The notes under the pieces are model-generated. The model made no database searches, had not been told where the DNA came from, and saw only the letters and a program-made list of their open reading frames with translations. A stretch of 5,591 nucleotides of DNA from Acidimicrobiaceae bacterium (lineage in GTDB: Bacteria > Actinomycetota > Acidimicrobiia > Acidimicrobiales > UBA8190). This document shows positions 1 to 5,591 of the stretch, in pieces. Each line of letters begins with the position of its first letter. Positions within the stretch are counted from its first letter, which is position 1. A program made the translations under genes and the position numbers. Location: positions 6,782-12,372 of the forward strand of contig PKWD01000294.1 of assembly GCA_003131945.1 (NCBI GenBank), given 5' to 3'.

Positions 1-101
1 GCCTTCTGGGCGAAGTAGAGATAGCGGCGGTTCGCCTGGCTCTCGCCGGCGAATGCCTCTTTCAAGTTGCTCTCGGTCTTGGATCCCTTCAGTGCGGGCA
101 C
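1..101 (-). CDS. rbr: Rubrerythrin, N-terminal fragment (cut by window edge)
   Basis: Only the first 33 codons are in the window; the gene continues past the left edge. Read from a GTG at 101-99, the protein runs V-P-A-L-K-G-S-K-T-E and then NLKEAFAGESQANRRYLYFA. The FAGESQA-N-R-Y block is the hallmark first helix of the rubrerythrin di-iron four-helix domain. Glu20 is at the position of the first iron-ligand Glu of the family. Rubrerythrins are cytoplasmic di-iron peroxidases that reduce hydrogen peroxide to water, usually with electrons from a rubredoxin-like domain, which would lie outside the window. The GTG start is supported by an AAAGGA ribosome-binding site 7 nt upstream; the ATG further upstream (118-116) is out of frame and stops after nine codons. 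It lies 86 nt downstream of a PerR-like regulator on the same strand, so co-transcription or PerR control is likely. Whether the C-terminal rubredoxin domain exists cannot be seen. Confidence 0.9.
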   Translation of the reverse strand, partial: MPALKGSKTESNLKEAFAGESQANRRYLYFAQK

Positions 102-108
102 AGTGCTT

Positions 109-114
109 TCCTTT
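109..114 (-). promoter_or_regulatory. Ribosome-binding site of rubrerythrin
   Basis: AAAGGA on the minus strand, 7 nt before the GTG at 101-99, is the clearest Shine-Dalgarno sequence in the window. It decides the GTG start of the rubrerythrin fragment. No convincing separate promoter was found in the 86 nt between the regulator stop and this gene, so read-through from the regulator gene is plausible. Confidence 0.7.
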
Positions 115-140
115 CCATATCTTGGGGGCCGAATGTCTTG

Positions 141-182
141 TGGATCTGAATGGCTTGGGTTTGATCCTTGTACTGGATCTGA
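141..182. repeat. Short direct repeat with small hairpin between regulator and rubrerythrin
   Basis: TGGATCTGA occurs at 141-149 and again at 174-182, 33 bp apart (about three helical turns). Between them, GATCC (163-167) and GGATC (175-179) form a 5-bp inverted repeat with a 7-nt loop. The spacer 102-187 is visibly less GC-rich than the genes around it. The hairpin is too weak and has no U-tract, so it is not called a terminator. The repeat could be a binding site or chance. Confidence 0.3.
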
Positions 183-187
183 TCGCT

Positions 188-655
188 CTACGTCACAAAC
201 GACTCTTCGGGGAGCGGCATGGCATCGGGGCGCCCCGATAGACGACACTGCGTGCACCGACCGCGGAACACGACTTCGGCCTCGCCCACCTCGAAACCCT
301 CGTCGGCCCCGGGCGGCACGCTGATGCCGGTGAAGTCGACGTGCAGGTCCCGCACCTTGCCGCACGACCGGCACACGAGGTGATGATGTAGCCGCTCGAC
401 GTTCGGGTCGAACCTCGTCGTTCCGGTGCCCAGGTCGAGGGCGGCGATCTCACCCAAGGCGGCCAGCTCGTTCAACGTCTGGTACACCGTCTTCAACGAG
501 ATCGTCTCCACCTCGCTGCGGGCCACCGCGTAGACCGACTCGGCCGTGGGATGGGTCTCGTCGCCCTGCAGGACCCGGAAGATGCACTGCCGCTGCGCCG
601 TGACCTTGCGGCCGCGCGCACGGAACAACCGGGTGAGTTCCTCGGGTGACCTCAT
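188..655 (-). CDS. perR: Fur-family metalloregulator, PerR-like (peroxide-sensing repressor)
   Basis: A 155-residue cytoplasmic DNA-binding repressor of normal Fur-family length. The N-terminal winged helix covers about residues 1-80: TAQRQ at 19-23, HPTAE at 35-39, and the recognition-helix block SLKTVYQTLNEL at 53-64. The dimerisation/metal domain follows. The structural zinc site is complete: C95xxC98 and C134xxC137. Aligned by eye to Bacillus PerR, the regulatory-metal ligands are His35, Asp83, His90, His92 and Asp103, matching PerR H37, D85, H91, H93 and D104. In that family Asp rather than Glu at the last position favours peroxide sensing over plain iron sensing. The ATG at 655 is chosen because the family homology begins there; the open frame continues upstream to 952 but that part is arginine-rich antisense to glpD. 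No Shine-Dalgarno precedes the ATG, which fits a leaderless transcript. It sits upstream of rubrerythrin, a classic PerR target, and diverges from glpD. An iron-responsive Fur/FurA role is the alternative. Confidence 0.88.
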   Translation of the reverse strand: MRSPEELTRLFRARGRKVTAQRQCIFRVLQGDETHPTAESVYAVARSEVETISLKTVYQTLNELAALGEIAALDLGTGTTRFDPNVERLHHHLVCRSCGKVRDLHVDFTGISVPPGADEGFEVGEAEVVFRGRCTQCRLSGRPDAMPLPEESFVT

Positions 656-665
656 GACAGCCCGG

Positions 666-695
666 ACCGTATCACCAATGATTGTTTCTTGACAA
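666..695 (-). promoter_or_regulatory. Predicted promoter of the PerR-like gene, probably leaderless
   Basis: On the minus strand TTGTCA (695-690) serves as a -35 box and TACGGT (671-666) as a -10 box of the TANNNT type, with an 18-nt spacer. The -10 box ends 10 nt before the ATG at 655, so transcription should begin within a few bases of the start codon. That explains the lack of a ribosome-binding site and fits the leaderless mRNAs common in actinomycetes. The Fur-type palindromes overlap the -35 box and spacer, which would let the protein repress its own gene. This is a prediction from motif and spacing only. Confidence 0.45.
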
Positions 696-704
696 TCGTT
701 GTCG
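673..704. promoter_or_regulatory. Putative Fur/PerR operator with overlapping palindromes
   Basis: The strongest element is TGACAATCGTTGTCG (690-704). Its core GACAA-TCG-TTGTC has perfect 5-bp arms, and it matches the 7-1-7 Fur consensus TGATAAT-n-ATTATCA at 10 of 14 arm positions by my count. A second palindromic core, CAAT-G-ATTG (676-684), is centred 17 nt away. A third pairing, ATTGT (681-685) with ACAAT (692-696), links the two. This AT-rich patch stands out in an otherwise very GC-rich region and covers the predicted regulator promoter. It also lies 67 nt or more upstream of glpD, so it could control both directions. Which family member binds it is inferred from adjacency. Confidence 0.55.
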
Positions 705-770
705 ATGAGGCCCGGTCCGGGCGCCCCCCGGGCCGCATAGCCCCCGGCACGCCTGTGGCAGGCTGACCGG

Positions 771-2546
771 GTGGCGTCGTTCGACCGGTCCGATGCTCTT
801 CGGCGGTTGGGGTCCGAGCGCTTCGACGTCCTCGTGATCGGCGGCGGCATCACCGGTGCCGGTGTGGCTCTCGACGCCGCCGCCCGCGGCCTGCGCACGG
901 CCCTGGTGGAGCGCCAGGACTTCGCATCGGGCACCTCGTCGAAGTCGTCCAAGATGATCCACGGCGGGCTCCGCTACCTGCAGCAACGTGACTTCCGCCT
1001 CGTCTACGAAGCGTTGCACGAGAGGCAGCGCCTCCTCGACAACGCTCCCCACCTGGTCTCGCCGCTGCCCTTTCTCATCCCCCTCTTCGGGCGCGAGGGA
1101 GTCGTGAGCAAGGGCGTGGCTCGCACCTACGCCACGGCGCTGTGGCTCTATGACGCCACCGGCGGCTGGCGCATCGGCAAGCGACACCGGCGTATCGGCC
1201 AGGCCGAGACCCTGGCCCACCTGCCCACCCTGCGCACGGACCGGCTGGTGGCCGGCTTCCTCTACTACGATGCCCGGGCCGACGACGCCCGCCTGACCCT
1301 GGCCGTGGCCCGCACCGCCGCCCTCGACCACGGTGCCGTCGTGGCCAACTACACCGAGGTGACCCGGCTGCTGCACGATGCCAGAGGGGCCGTGACCGGC
1401 GCCCGCGTCCGTCGGGTGGCGCCGGGAGACGACGCCGAGGCCGGATCCGCTGAATTCGACGTCGAGGCATCCGTGGTGGTGAACGCCACCGGCGTCTGGG
1501 CCGACGACGTACGGGCCCTCGACGAGGGGACCCACCCGCATTCGATCCGGCCGGCCAAGGGGATCCACGTCACCGTCTCGCGCTCGAAGCTACCGGCCGA
1601 CATCGCCGCGGTGATCCCCGCGCCGAAGGACCGCCGGTCGATCTTCGTCGTCCCCTGGCCCGACGGTGACGACGTCTACCTGGGGACGACCGACACCGCC
1701 TGGGAGGGCTCCCTCGACGATCCCGCCTGCCTGCCCGAAGACGTCGATTACGTCCTCGACGCGGCCAACGCCACCACGACGGGACACCTGACGCGCGATG
1801 ACGTCACGGGAGTGTGGGCCGGCCTCCGGCCCCTTTTGGTACCGAGTGGCGGCCGTCACGTGAGCGAACGCACGGCGGACCTCTCCCGTCGCCACACCGT
1901 GCGGGAGTCGCCGCACGGGCTCGTCACGGTGACGGGCGGGAAACTCACCACCTATCGCCTCATGGCCGAGGACACCGTTGACGTCGTCGTACGCCGACTG
2001 GGTGCGGCCGCCCCCGCCGGGTCGAAGAAGTCCCCCACCCGGCGCCTCGGCATCCGCGGTGCCGCCGGTCTGGCGGCGTTTCGTCGTCCGGGAGCGGCGG
2101 AGGCGGCCGGACTCGACGAGGACATCTTCGCCGCCCTCGTGGCCCGCTACGGCAACGAGACCCCGGCCGTCCTCTCCCTGGCCAACGAGCGACCTGAGTT
2201 GCTCGAACCTCTCGTCGAGGGCCTCCCGCACCTGCGCGTGGAAGCCGTCTGGGCAGCGCGCCAGGAGATGGCCATGACCGTCGACGACGTCCTGTCGCGG
2301 CGCACCCGGGCCACCAGCCGACGGGCCGAGGCGGCGGCCACCGCGGCCAACGGCGTGGCCGACCTGCTGGCCCCCGAGTGGGGCCGCGACCCGCGCGACA
2401 CCCGGCTCGAGGCGGCCGCCTACGCCGCCGAGGTCCACCGCGACATGACCCGGGCCGGACTGACAGCCGGGGGCCCGAGCACCCCGATCCGACCGACGCG
2501 GGCCGTGGTCTCACCCGTGGCGGGGCACGACGAGCCCGCCCCGTGA
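771..2546 (+). CDS. glpD: FAD-dependent glycerol-3-phosphate dehydrogenase (GlpD/GlpA family)
   Basis: A 591-residue flavoprotein that oxidises sn-glycerol 3-phosphate to dihydroxyacetone phosphate, normally passing electrons to membrane quinones (some relatives use oxygen and form peroxide). The FAD Rossmann motif GGGITG is at 24-29 with Glu47 closing the second strand. The family block TSSKSSKMIHGGLRYL spans 55-70, and GGKLTTYR is at 389-396. By-eye alignment to E. coli GlpD places its substrate residues R54, Y55, H233, R317, R332 and K354 at R68, Y69, H266, R353, R373 and K391, so this copy looks fully functional. The C-terminal helical domain (about 420-565) ends in the usual RRTR (510-513) and YAAEVHRDM stretch, followed by a short Pro/Ala-rich tail. 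The GTG at 771 is chosen because the in-frame stop at 738 leaves no better start; a weak AGG lies 8 nt upstream. It is the first gene of a tight three-gene operon. Confidence 0.95.
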   Translation: MASFDRSDALRRLGSERFDVLVIGGGITGAGVALDAAARGLRTALVERQDFASGTSSKSSKMIHGGLRYLQQRDFRLVYEALHERQRLLDNAPHLVSPLPFLIPLFGREGVVSKGVARTYATALWLYDATGGWRIGKRHRRIGQAETLAHLPTLRTDRLVAGFLYYDARADDARLTLAVARTAALDHGAVVANYTEVTRLLHDARGAVTGARVRRVAPGDDAEAGSAEFDVEASVVVNATGVWADDVRALDEGTHPHSIRPAKGIHVTVSRSKLPADIAAVIPAPKDRRSIFVVPWPDGDDVYLGTTDTAWEGSLDDPACLPEDVDYVLDAANATTTGHLTRDDVTGVWAGLRPLLVPSGGRHVSERTADLSRRHTVRESPHGLVTVTGGKLTTYRLMAEDTVDVVVRRLGAAAPAGSKKSPTRRLGIRGAAGLAAFRRPGAAEAAGLDEDIFAALVARYGNETPAVLSLANERPELLEPLVEGLPHLRVEAVWAARQEMAMTVDDVLSRRTRATSRRAEAAATAANGVADLLAPEWGRDPRDTRLEAAAYAAEVHRDMTRAGLTAGGPSTPIRPTRAVVSPVAGHDEPAP

Positions 2547-2547
2547 G

Positions 2548-4122
2548 ATGGTTCCCATCGTGAGCGACTCCCCTGTTCTCACCAATCCGTCCGCCCCCAC
2601 CCCGGTGACTCCCGTCGACGCCCCGGCGGCCGAGGTCACCGAACGCCTGGGGGGTCCTCGCGTCGGTGTCGACGAGGCACTGCTGACGCGGCTGCGAAGC
2701 GCCTGCGCCGAGATCACCCTCGACGACGGGGCCCGCATGGAGGCCGGCCGCGACTGGTGGCCGCTCGCCATCCGGTGGGCCACCCGGGGAGAAGTGCCCG
2801 CCCGGCCGGCCCTGGTCGCCCGACCCACCGACACCGGCCAGGTCGCCGCCGTCCTCGCCGCCTGCCACGAGGCCCACGTTCCCGTCACGGCCATGGCCGG
2901 CCGCTCGGGTGTGTGCGGGTCGAGCGTCCCCGCCTTCGGTGGTGTGGCCCTCGACATGTGCGCCATGAACGGGATCGTCGACATCGATGCGACATCGCTG
3001 CTGACCCGGGTCCTCCCGGGCACATTCGGACCAGACCTCGAAGCCGGGCTGCGTCCTGAGGGCGTGACCCTCGGACACTGGCCCCAGTCGATGGACCTTT
3101 CGACGGTGGGCGGCTGGCTGGCATGCCGGGGTGCCGGTCAGTACTCGACGCGCTACGGAAAGATCGAGGACATGGTCGTCGGGCTCGAGGTCGCCCTGGC
3201 CGACGGCCGCGTCATCGGCACCGGCGGCACCGGGCCGCGGGCGGCGACTGGTCCCGATCTCACCCAGTTGTTCGTGGGATCCGAAGGCGTCCTCGGAGTC
3301 ATCACCGGCGCCATGCTCCGGCTCCATCCACTGCCGACGGCCGAGAGGCGCCGGGCCTACGGCTTCGCCTCCTTCGCCGAAGGGCTCGAGGTCTGCCGCC
3401 TCATCTTGCGCCGCGGCGCCACACCGGCCGTTCTCCGTCTCTACGACCACGCCGAGAGCGCTCGCAATTTCGACGTCCCCGACCATTGCGTCCTCGTCGT
3501 CCTCGATGAGGCCGACCCCGGGCTTCTCGACGCCACCGTGGCCGTCGTCGACGCCGAGTGCGCCGTGGGCGGAACACCGCTCGACGAGGGGCTGGTGGAG
3601 AGGTGGTTGTCGCATCGCAACGACGTCTCGGCCCTGGCCCCTCTGTACCGGGCCGGCATCGTGGTGGACACGATCGAGATCTCCGCCCGGTGGGCGGCGC
3701 TCACCCCGCTCTACGAAGAGTGCGTCGGCGCCCTGCAGGGCATCGAGGGCACCCTGGCCGCCTCCGCCCATCAGTCCCATGCCTACGGCGACGGCGCATG
3801 TCTCTACTTCACCTTCGCCGGACGCATGTCCGACGACTCCACCGGGGACGCCGGGAGCGATACCGACGCCGCCCAGGACGCGTGGGCCGAGCGGTACTAC
3901 CGGGCCGCCTGGACCGCCGTCATGGACGCCGTGATGGCCCACGGCGGGGCCATCAGCCACCACCACGGCATCGGGATCAACCGGTCCGGCTTCATGGCCC
4001 AGGCGCTCGGGCCGTCTCTCGGTGTCCTCTCCGCCGTGAAGGACGCCCTCGACCCCGGCGGCATTCTCAATCCGGGCAAGCTCGGACTCCCTTCCCCTTT
4101 CGGGGAGCTCGGTTGGCCGTGA
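2548..4122 (+). CDS. AGPS-like FAD-linked oxidase (VAO-type flavoprotein)
   Basis: A 524-residue flavoprotein related to alkylglycerone-phosphate (alkyl-DHAP) synthase, the enzyme that swaps the acyl chain of acyl-DHAP for a fatty alcohol to form an ether lipid. The FAD-binding domain covers about 85-260: GRSGVCGSSVP at 118-128, GHWPQSMDLSTVGGW at 176-190 (His177 matches the AGPS GHEPDS histidine), YGKIED at 203-208 and GSEGVLGVIT at 244-253. The cap domain holds GACLYF at 416-421 (Tyr420 matches the essential AGPS Tyr) and SHHHGIG at 470-476, the AGPS histidine triad. The Arg equivalent to guinea-pig AGPS Arg515 is not evident (Leu363 by ungapped alignment). An acidic insert lies at about 428-444. 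The first ~30 residues are Pro/Ala-rich and not conserved-looking; GTG at 2560 is a possible alternative start. The ATG lies one base after the glpD stop, implying translational coupling. It could instead be a D-lactate/glycolate-type oxidase, but the HHH motif argues for the AGPS branch. Confidence 0.85.
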   Translation: MVPIVSDSPVLTNPSAPTPVTPVDAPAAEVTERLGGPRVGVDEALLTRLRSACAEITLDDGARMEAGRDWWPLAIRWATRGEVPARPALVARPTDTGQVAAVLAACHEAHVPVTAMAGRSGVCGSSVPAFGGVALDMCAMNGIVDIDATSLLTRVLPGTFGPDLEAGLRPEGVTLGHWPQSMDLSTVGGWLACRGAGQYSTRYGKIEDMVVGLEVALADGRVIGTGGTGPRAATGPDLTQLFVGSEGVLGVITGAMLRLHPLPTAERRRAYGFASFAEGLEVCRLILRRGATPAVLRLYDHAESARNFDVPDHCVLVVLDEADPGLLDATVAVVDAECAVGGTPLDEGLVERWLSHRNDVSALAPLYRAGIVVDTIEISARWAALTPLYEECVGALQGIEGTLAASAHQSHAYGDGACLYFTFAGRMSDDSTGDAGSDTDAAQDAWAERYYRAAWTAVMDAVMAHGGAISHHHGIGINRSGFMAQALGPSLGVLSAVKDALDPGGILNPGKLGLPSPFGELGWP

Positions 4123-4132
4123 GCAAAGGGTC

Positions 4133-5587
4133 ATGAGCATCCTCGTCGTCGACGTGGGCACCTCGGGGGTGCGGGCCGCGTCGGTCGACGGCGACGGACG
4201 TATCGGCAACGTCCACTACATCGAGGTTCTGCCCACATCGCCGGCACCTTCTTTCATCGAATTCGACGCCACCGCCATGGCCGACGCCGTTCTCCAAGTG
4301 GCCCGGGCCACGCTCGATGCGTCGGGCCCGGTGCAGGGCGTCGGCATCGCCAACCAGCGCGCCTCGACCATCGTGTGGGACCGCGCCACCGGCGTTCCCG
4401 TGGGGCCCGGGATCGGCTGGCAGGACCTGCGCACGGTCGGCATGTGCCTGGCCCTGCAGGCCCAGGGGATCCGGCTGGCCCCCAACGAATCGGCCACCAA
4501 GCTGGCCATGCTCCTCGACCTCGCCGACCCCGACCGGGGCCGCGACCTGTGCTTCGGCACCGTCGACACCTGGGTGGCCTGGACCCTGTCGAACGGTGCC
4601 CTGCACGTGACCGACGCCAGCAACGCCGGCGTCACCGGACTACGCGGCGACGGAACGGCGTGGAACGACACCATGCTCGAGGCCCTGCGCATCCCCCGCG
4701 GCGTCCTGCCCACGGTGGTGGACTCGTCGGGCGTCATCGGCGAAGCCAGCGCGCTGGACGGTTCACCTCCCATCTGCGGCATGGCCGGGGACCAGCAGGC
4801 GTCGCTCATCGGCCAGGGCTGCACCCGGCCAGGGCTGACGAAAGTGACGTTCGGCACCGGTGGAATGCTCGACTCCTGCGTCGGCGACAAGCGACCGGCT
4901 TTCCCCCGTCGCGGCGGCGCCGGGACATTCCCCATCGCCGCCTGGCAACGCCGGGGCCGGATCACCTGGGGCGTCGAAGCCATCATGTTGTCCGCCGGCA
5001 CCTGCGTCGAGTGGCTGCGCGACGACCTCGGCATCATCACCAGCGCGGCCGAGTCCGACGCCGTGGCAGCCCGATGCGCCGACACCGGCGACGTCTGGTT
5101 CGTCCCCGCCCTGCTCGGCATGGGCACCCCCGTCTGGGACTTCGGCGCCCGCGGCACCTTCCTCGGCATCACCCGCGGCACCGGTCGACCCGAGATGGTG
5201 CGCGCCGTGCTCGAAGGGATCGCCCACCGCGGCGCCGATCTGCTCGAAGCGGCGGAGGCAGATACCGGGCTCTCGATACCGACCCTGCGCGTCGACGGAG
5301 GGATGTCGGCCAACGCCACCTTCGTGACCGCGCTGGCCGACGCCGTCGGCCGTCCCGTCGAGGTGTCGCCGGTCCTCGAGGCCACCACCCTCGGTGCCGC
5401 CTACCTGGCCGGCATGGCCCTTGGCGTCTGGGCCGACGAGGAAGAGGTGGCGGCGGCCTGGACTCCGCAGCGCGTGGTCGAGCCCCGCACGGGCGAGGCC
5501 CGTCGTGCCACCACCCGCACCCGCTGGCTGGCGGCCCGCGACAGGGCGCTCAAGACGGTGCCCGAGCTTTCGGGTCTCGATTTCTGA
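4133..5587 (+). CDS. FGGY-family kinase, glycerol-kinase-like with altered substrate pocket
   Basis: A 484-residue cytoplasmic sugar/polyol kinase of the actin-like FGGY fold, slightly shorter than typical GlpK (about 500). N-terminal phosphate loop DVGTSGVRA is at 7-15. GlpK-like blocks include NQRAST at 74-79, GWQD at 95-98, FGTVDTW at 141-147, HVTDASNA at 158-165, GDQQASLIGQ at 219-228 with catalytic Asp220, FGTGGM at 240-245, RVDGGMSAN at 386-394 and LEATTLGAAYLAG at 415-427. Overall it follows E. coli glycerol kinase more closely than xylulokinases. Of the glycerol contacts, Arg83, Trp103 and Asp245 are kept (R76, W96, D220), but Glu84, Tyr135 and Phe270 are replaced by Ala77, Asn118 and Met245, and the first FGGY signature has lost its Trp. 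Glycerol may therefore not be the true substrate. The ATG follows the AGPS-like stop by 10 nt, with AAAGGG only 2 nt before it. The stop is complete; only 4 nt follow, so a further operon gene could lie beyond. Confidence 0.9.
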   Translation: MSILVVDVGTSGVRAASVDGDGRIGNVHYIEVLPTSPAPSFIEFDATAMADAVLQVARATLDASGPVQGVGIANQRASTIVWDRATGVPVGPGIGWQDLRTVGMCLALQAQGIRLAPNESATKLAMLLDLADPDRGRDLCFGTVDTWVAWTLSNGALHVTDASNAGVTGLRGDGTAWNDTMLEALRIPRGVLPTVVDSSGVIGEASALDGSPPICGMAGDQQASLIGQGCTRPGLTKVTFGTGGMLDSCVGDKRPAFPRRGGAGTFPIAAWQRRGRITWGVEAIMLSAGTCVEWLRDDLGIITSAAESDAVAARCADTGDVWFVPALLGMGTPVWDFGARGTFLGITRGTGRPEMVRAVLEGIAHRGADLLEAAEADTGLSIPTLRVDGGMSANATFVTALADAVGRPVEVSPVLEATTLGAAYLAGMALGVWADEEEVAAAWTPQRVVEPRTGEARRATTRTRWLAARDRALKTVPELSGLDF

Positions 5588-5591
5588 CCGG

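Larger units (their letters stand above)
660..722. repeat. Perfect 10-bp inverted repeat enclosing the operator region
   Basis: GCCCGGACCG at 660-669 is the exact reverse complement of CGGTCCGGGC at 713-722. The arms are separated by 43 nt that contain the Fur-type palindromes. The left arm overlaps the predicted -10 box of the regulator promoter. It may be a second protein-binding site pair allowing looping, or a cruciform-prone flank. In GC-rich DNA GC-only repeats arise easily, but a perfect 10-bp match placed around the operator is noteworthy. Confidence 0.5.

Noticed and set aside
67..324. Plus-strand open frames over positions 53-324
   Set aside because: They lie antisense to the rubrerythrin start and the 3' half of the regulator, with Arg/Pro-rich translation and no motifs.
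689..717. TTGACA at 689-694 as the -35 box of a glpD promoter
   Set aside because: The hexamer is perfect, but the sequence 16-18 nt downstream is GC-rich (CCGGTC) with no TANNNT. A glpD promoter must exist here or nearby, but I cannot place it.
656..952. N-terminal extension of the regulator up to position 952
   Set aside because: The extra ~99 residues have no Fur-family similarity, are Arg/Pro/Ala-rich and would overlap the start of glpD and the operator region. Homology starts at the ATG at 655.
4092..4106. Small hairpin (TCCCC / GGGGA) near the end of the AGPS-like gene
   Set aside because: Five base pairs, within coding sequence, no U-tract and only about 25 nt before the next start. 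Not a credible terminator.
1960..4209. Long minus-strand open frame (749 codons) antisense to three genes
   Set aside because: It crosses two gene boundaries, is Arg/Gly/Pro-rich low-complexity protein with no recognisable motif, and covers clear homologues on the plus strand. Stop-free antisense frames are expected at this GC content.
4133..5587. Xylulokinase or other sugar kinase as the primary call
   Set aside because: The DVGTSG N-terminus resembles xylulokinases, but FGTVDTW, HVTD-x-x-NA and GDQQA follow the glycerol-kinase pattern, so a GlpK-derived kinase fits better.

Overview
The window is GC-rich, densely packed bacterial DNA. It uses GTG starts, has 1-10 nt gaps between co-directional genes, and contains one gene that looks leaderless. 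This suggests a high-GC actinomycete-type bacterium (Actinomycetota, perhaps Acidimicrobiia). The lineage is inferred from composition and protein style only.

Left part (1-655, minus strand): a small peroxide-defence module. At the left edge are the first 33 codons of a rubrerythrin gene, running off the window and easy to miss because the gene is cut. Upstream of it on the same strand is a complete Fur-family repressor. Its five predicted metal ligands match the PerR (peroxide-sensing) pattern, and both structural CxxC zinc motifs are present.

Middle (656-770): a 115-nt divergent control region. It holds Fur-type palindromes overlapping a plausible regulator promoter, all enclosed by a perfect 10-bp inverted repeat. 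The same region must contain the start signals of the rightward operon, although no good -10 box was found for it.

Right part (771-5587, plus strand): a tight three-gene operon. (1) A canonical FAD glycerol-3-phosphate dehydrogenase (GlpD) with its substrate residues intact. (2) A flavoprotein of the alkylglycerone-phosphate synthase (AGPS)/FAD-linked oxidase type. (3) An FGGY kinase built on the glycerol-kinase plan. Enzymes 2 and 3 both deviate at substrate-contact positions. The kinase keeps the catalytic Asp, Arg and Trp but has Ala, Asn and Met where glycerol kinases have Glu, Tyr and Phe. The AGPS-like protein keeps the HHH and Tyr motifs but seems to lack the essential Arg of animal AGPS.

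How they may work together: the simplest reading is a glycerol/glycerol-phosphate operon in which the kinase makes a phosphorylated polyol and GlpD yields dihydroxyacetone phosphate. The altered pockets and the AGPS-like gene between them raise the possibility of a modified or ether-linked glycerol substrate. Two flavoenzymes that may leak or make peroxide diverge from a PerR-rubrerythrin pair, so joint control through the shared 115-nt region is a testable idea. No mobile element, CRISPR array, tRNA or rRNA was seen.
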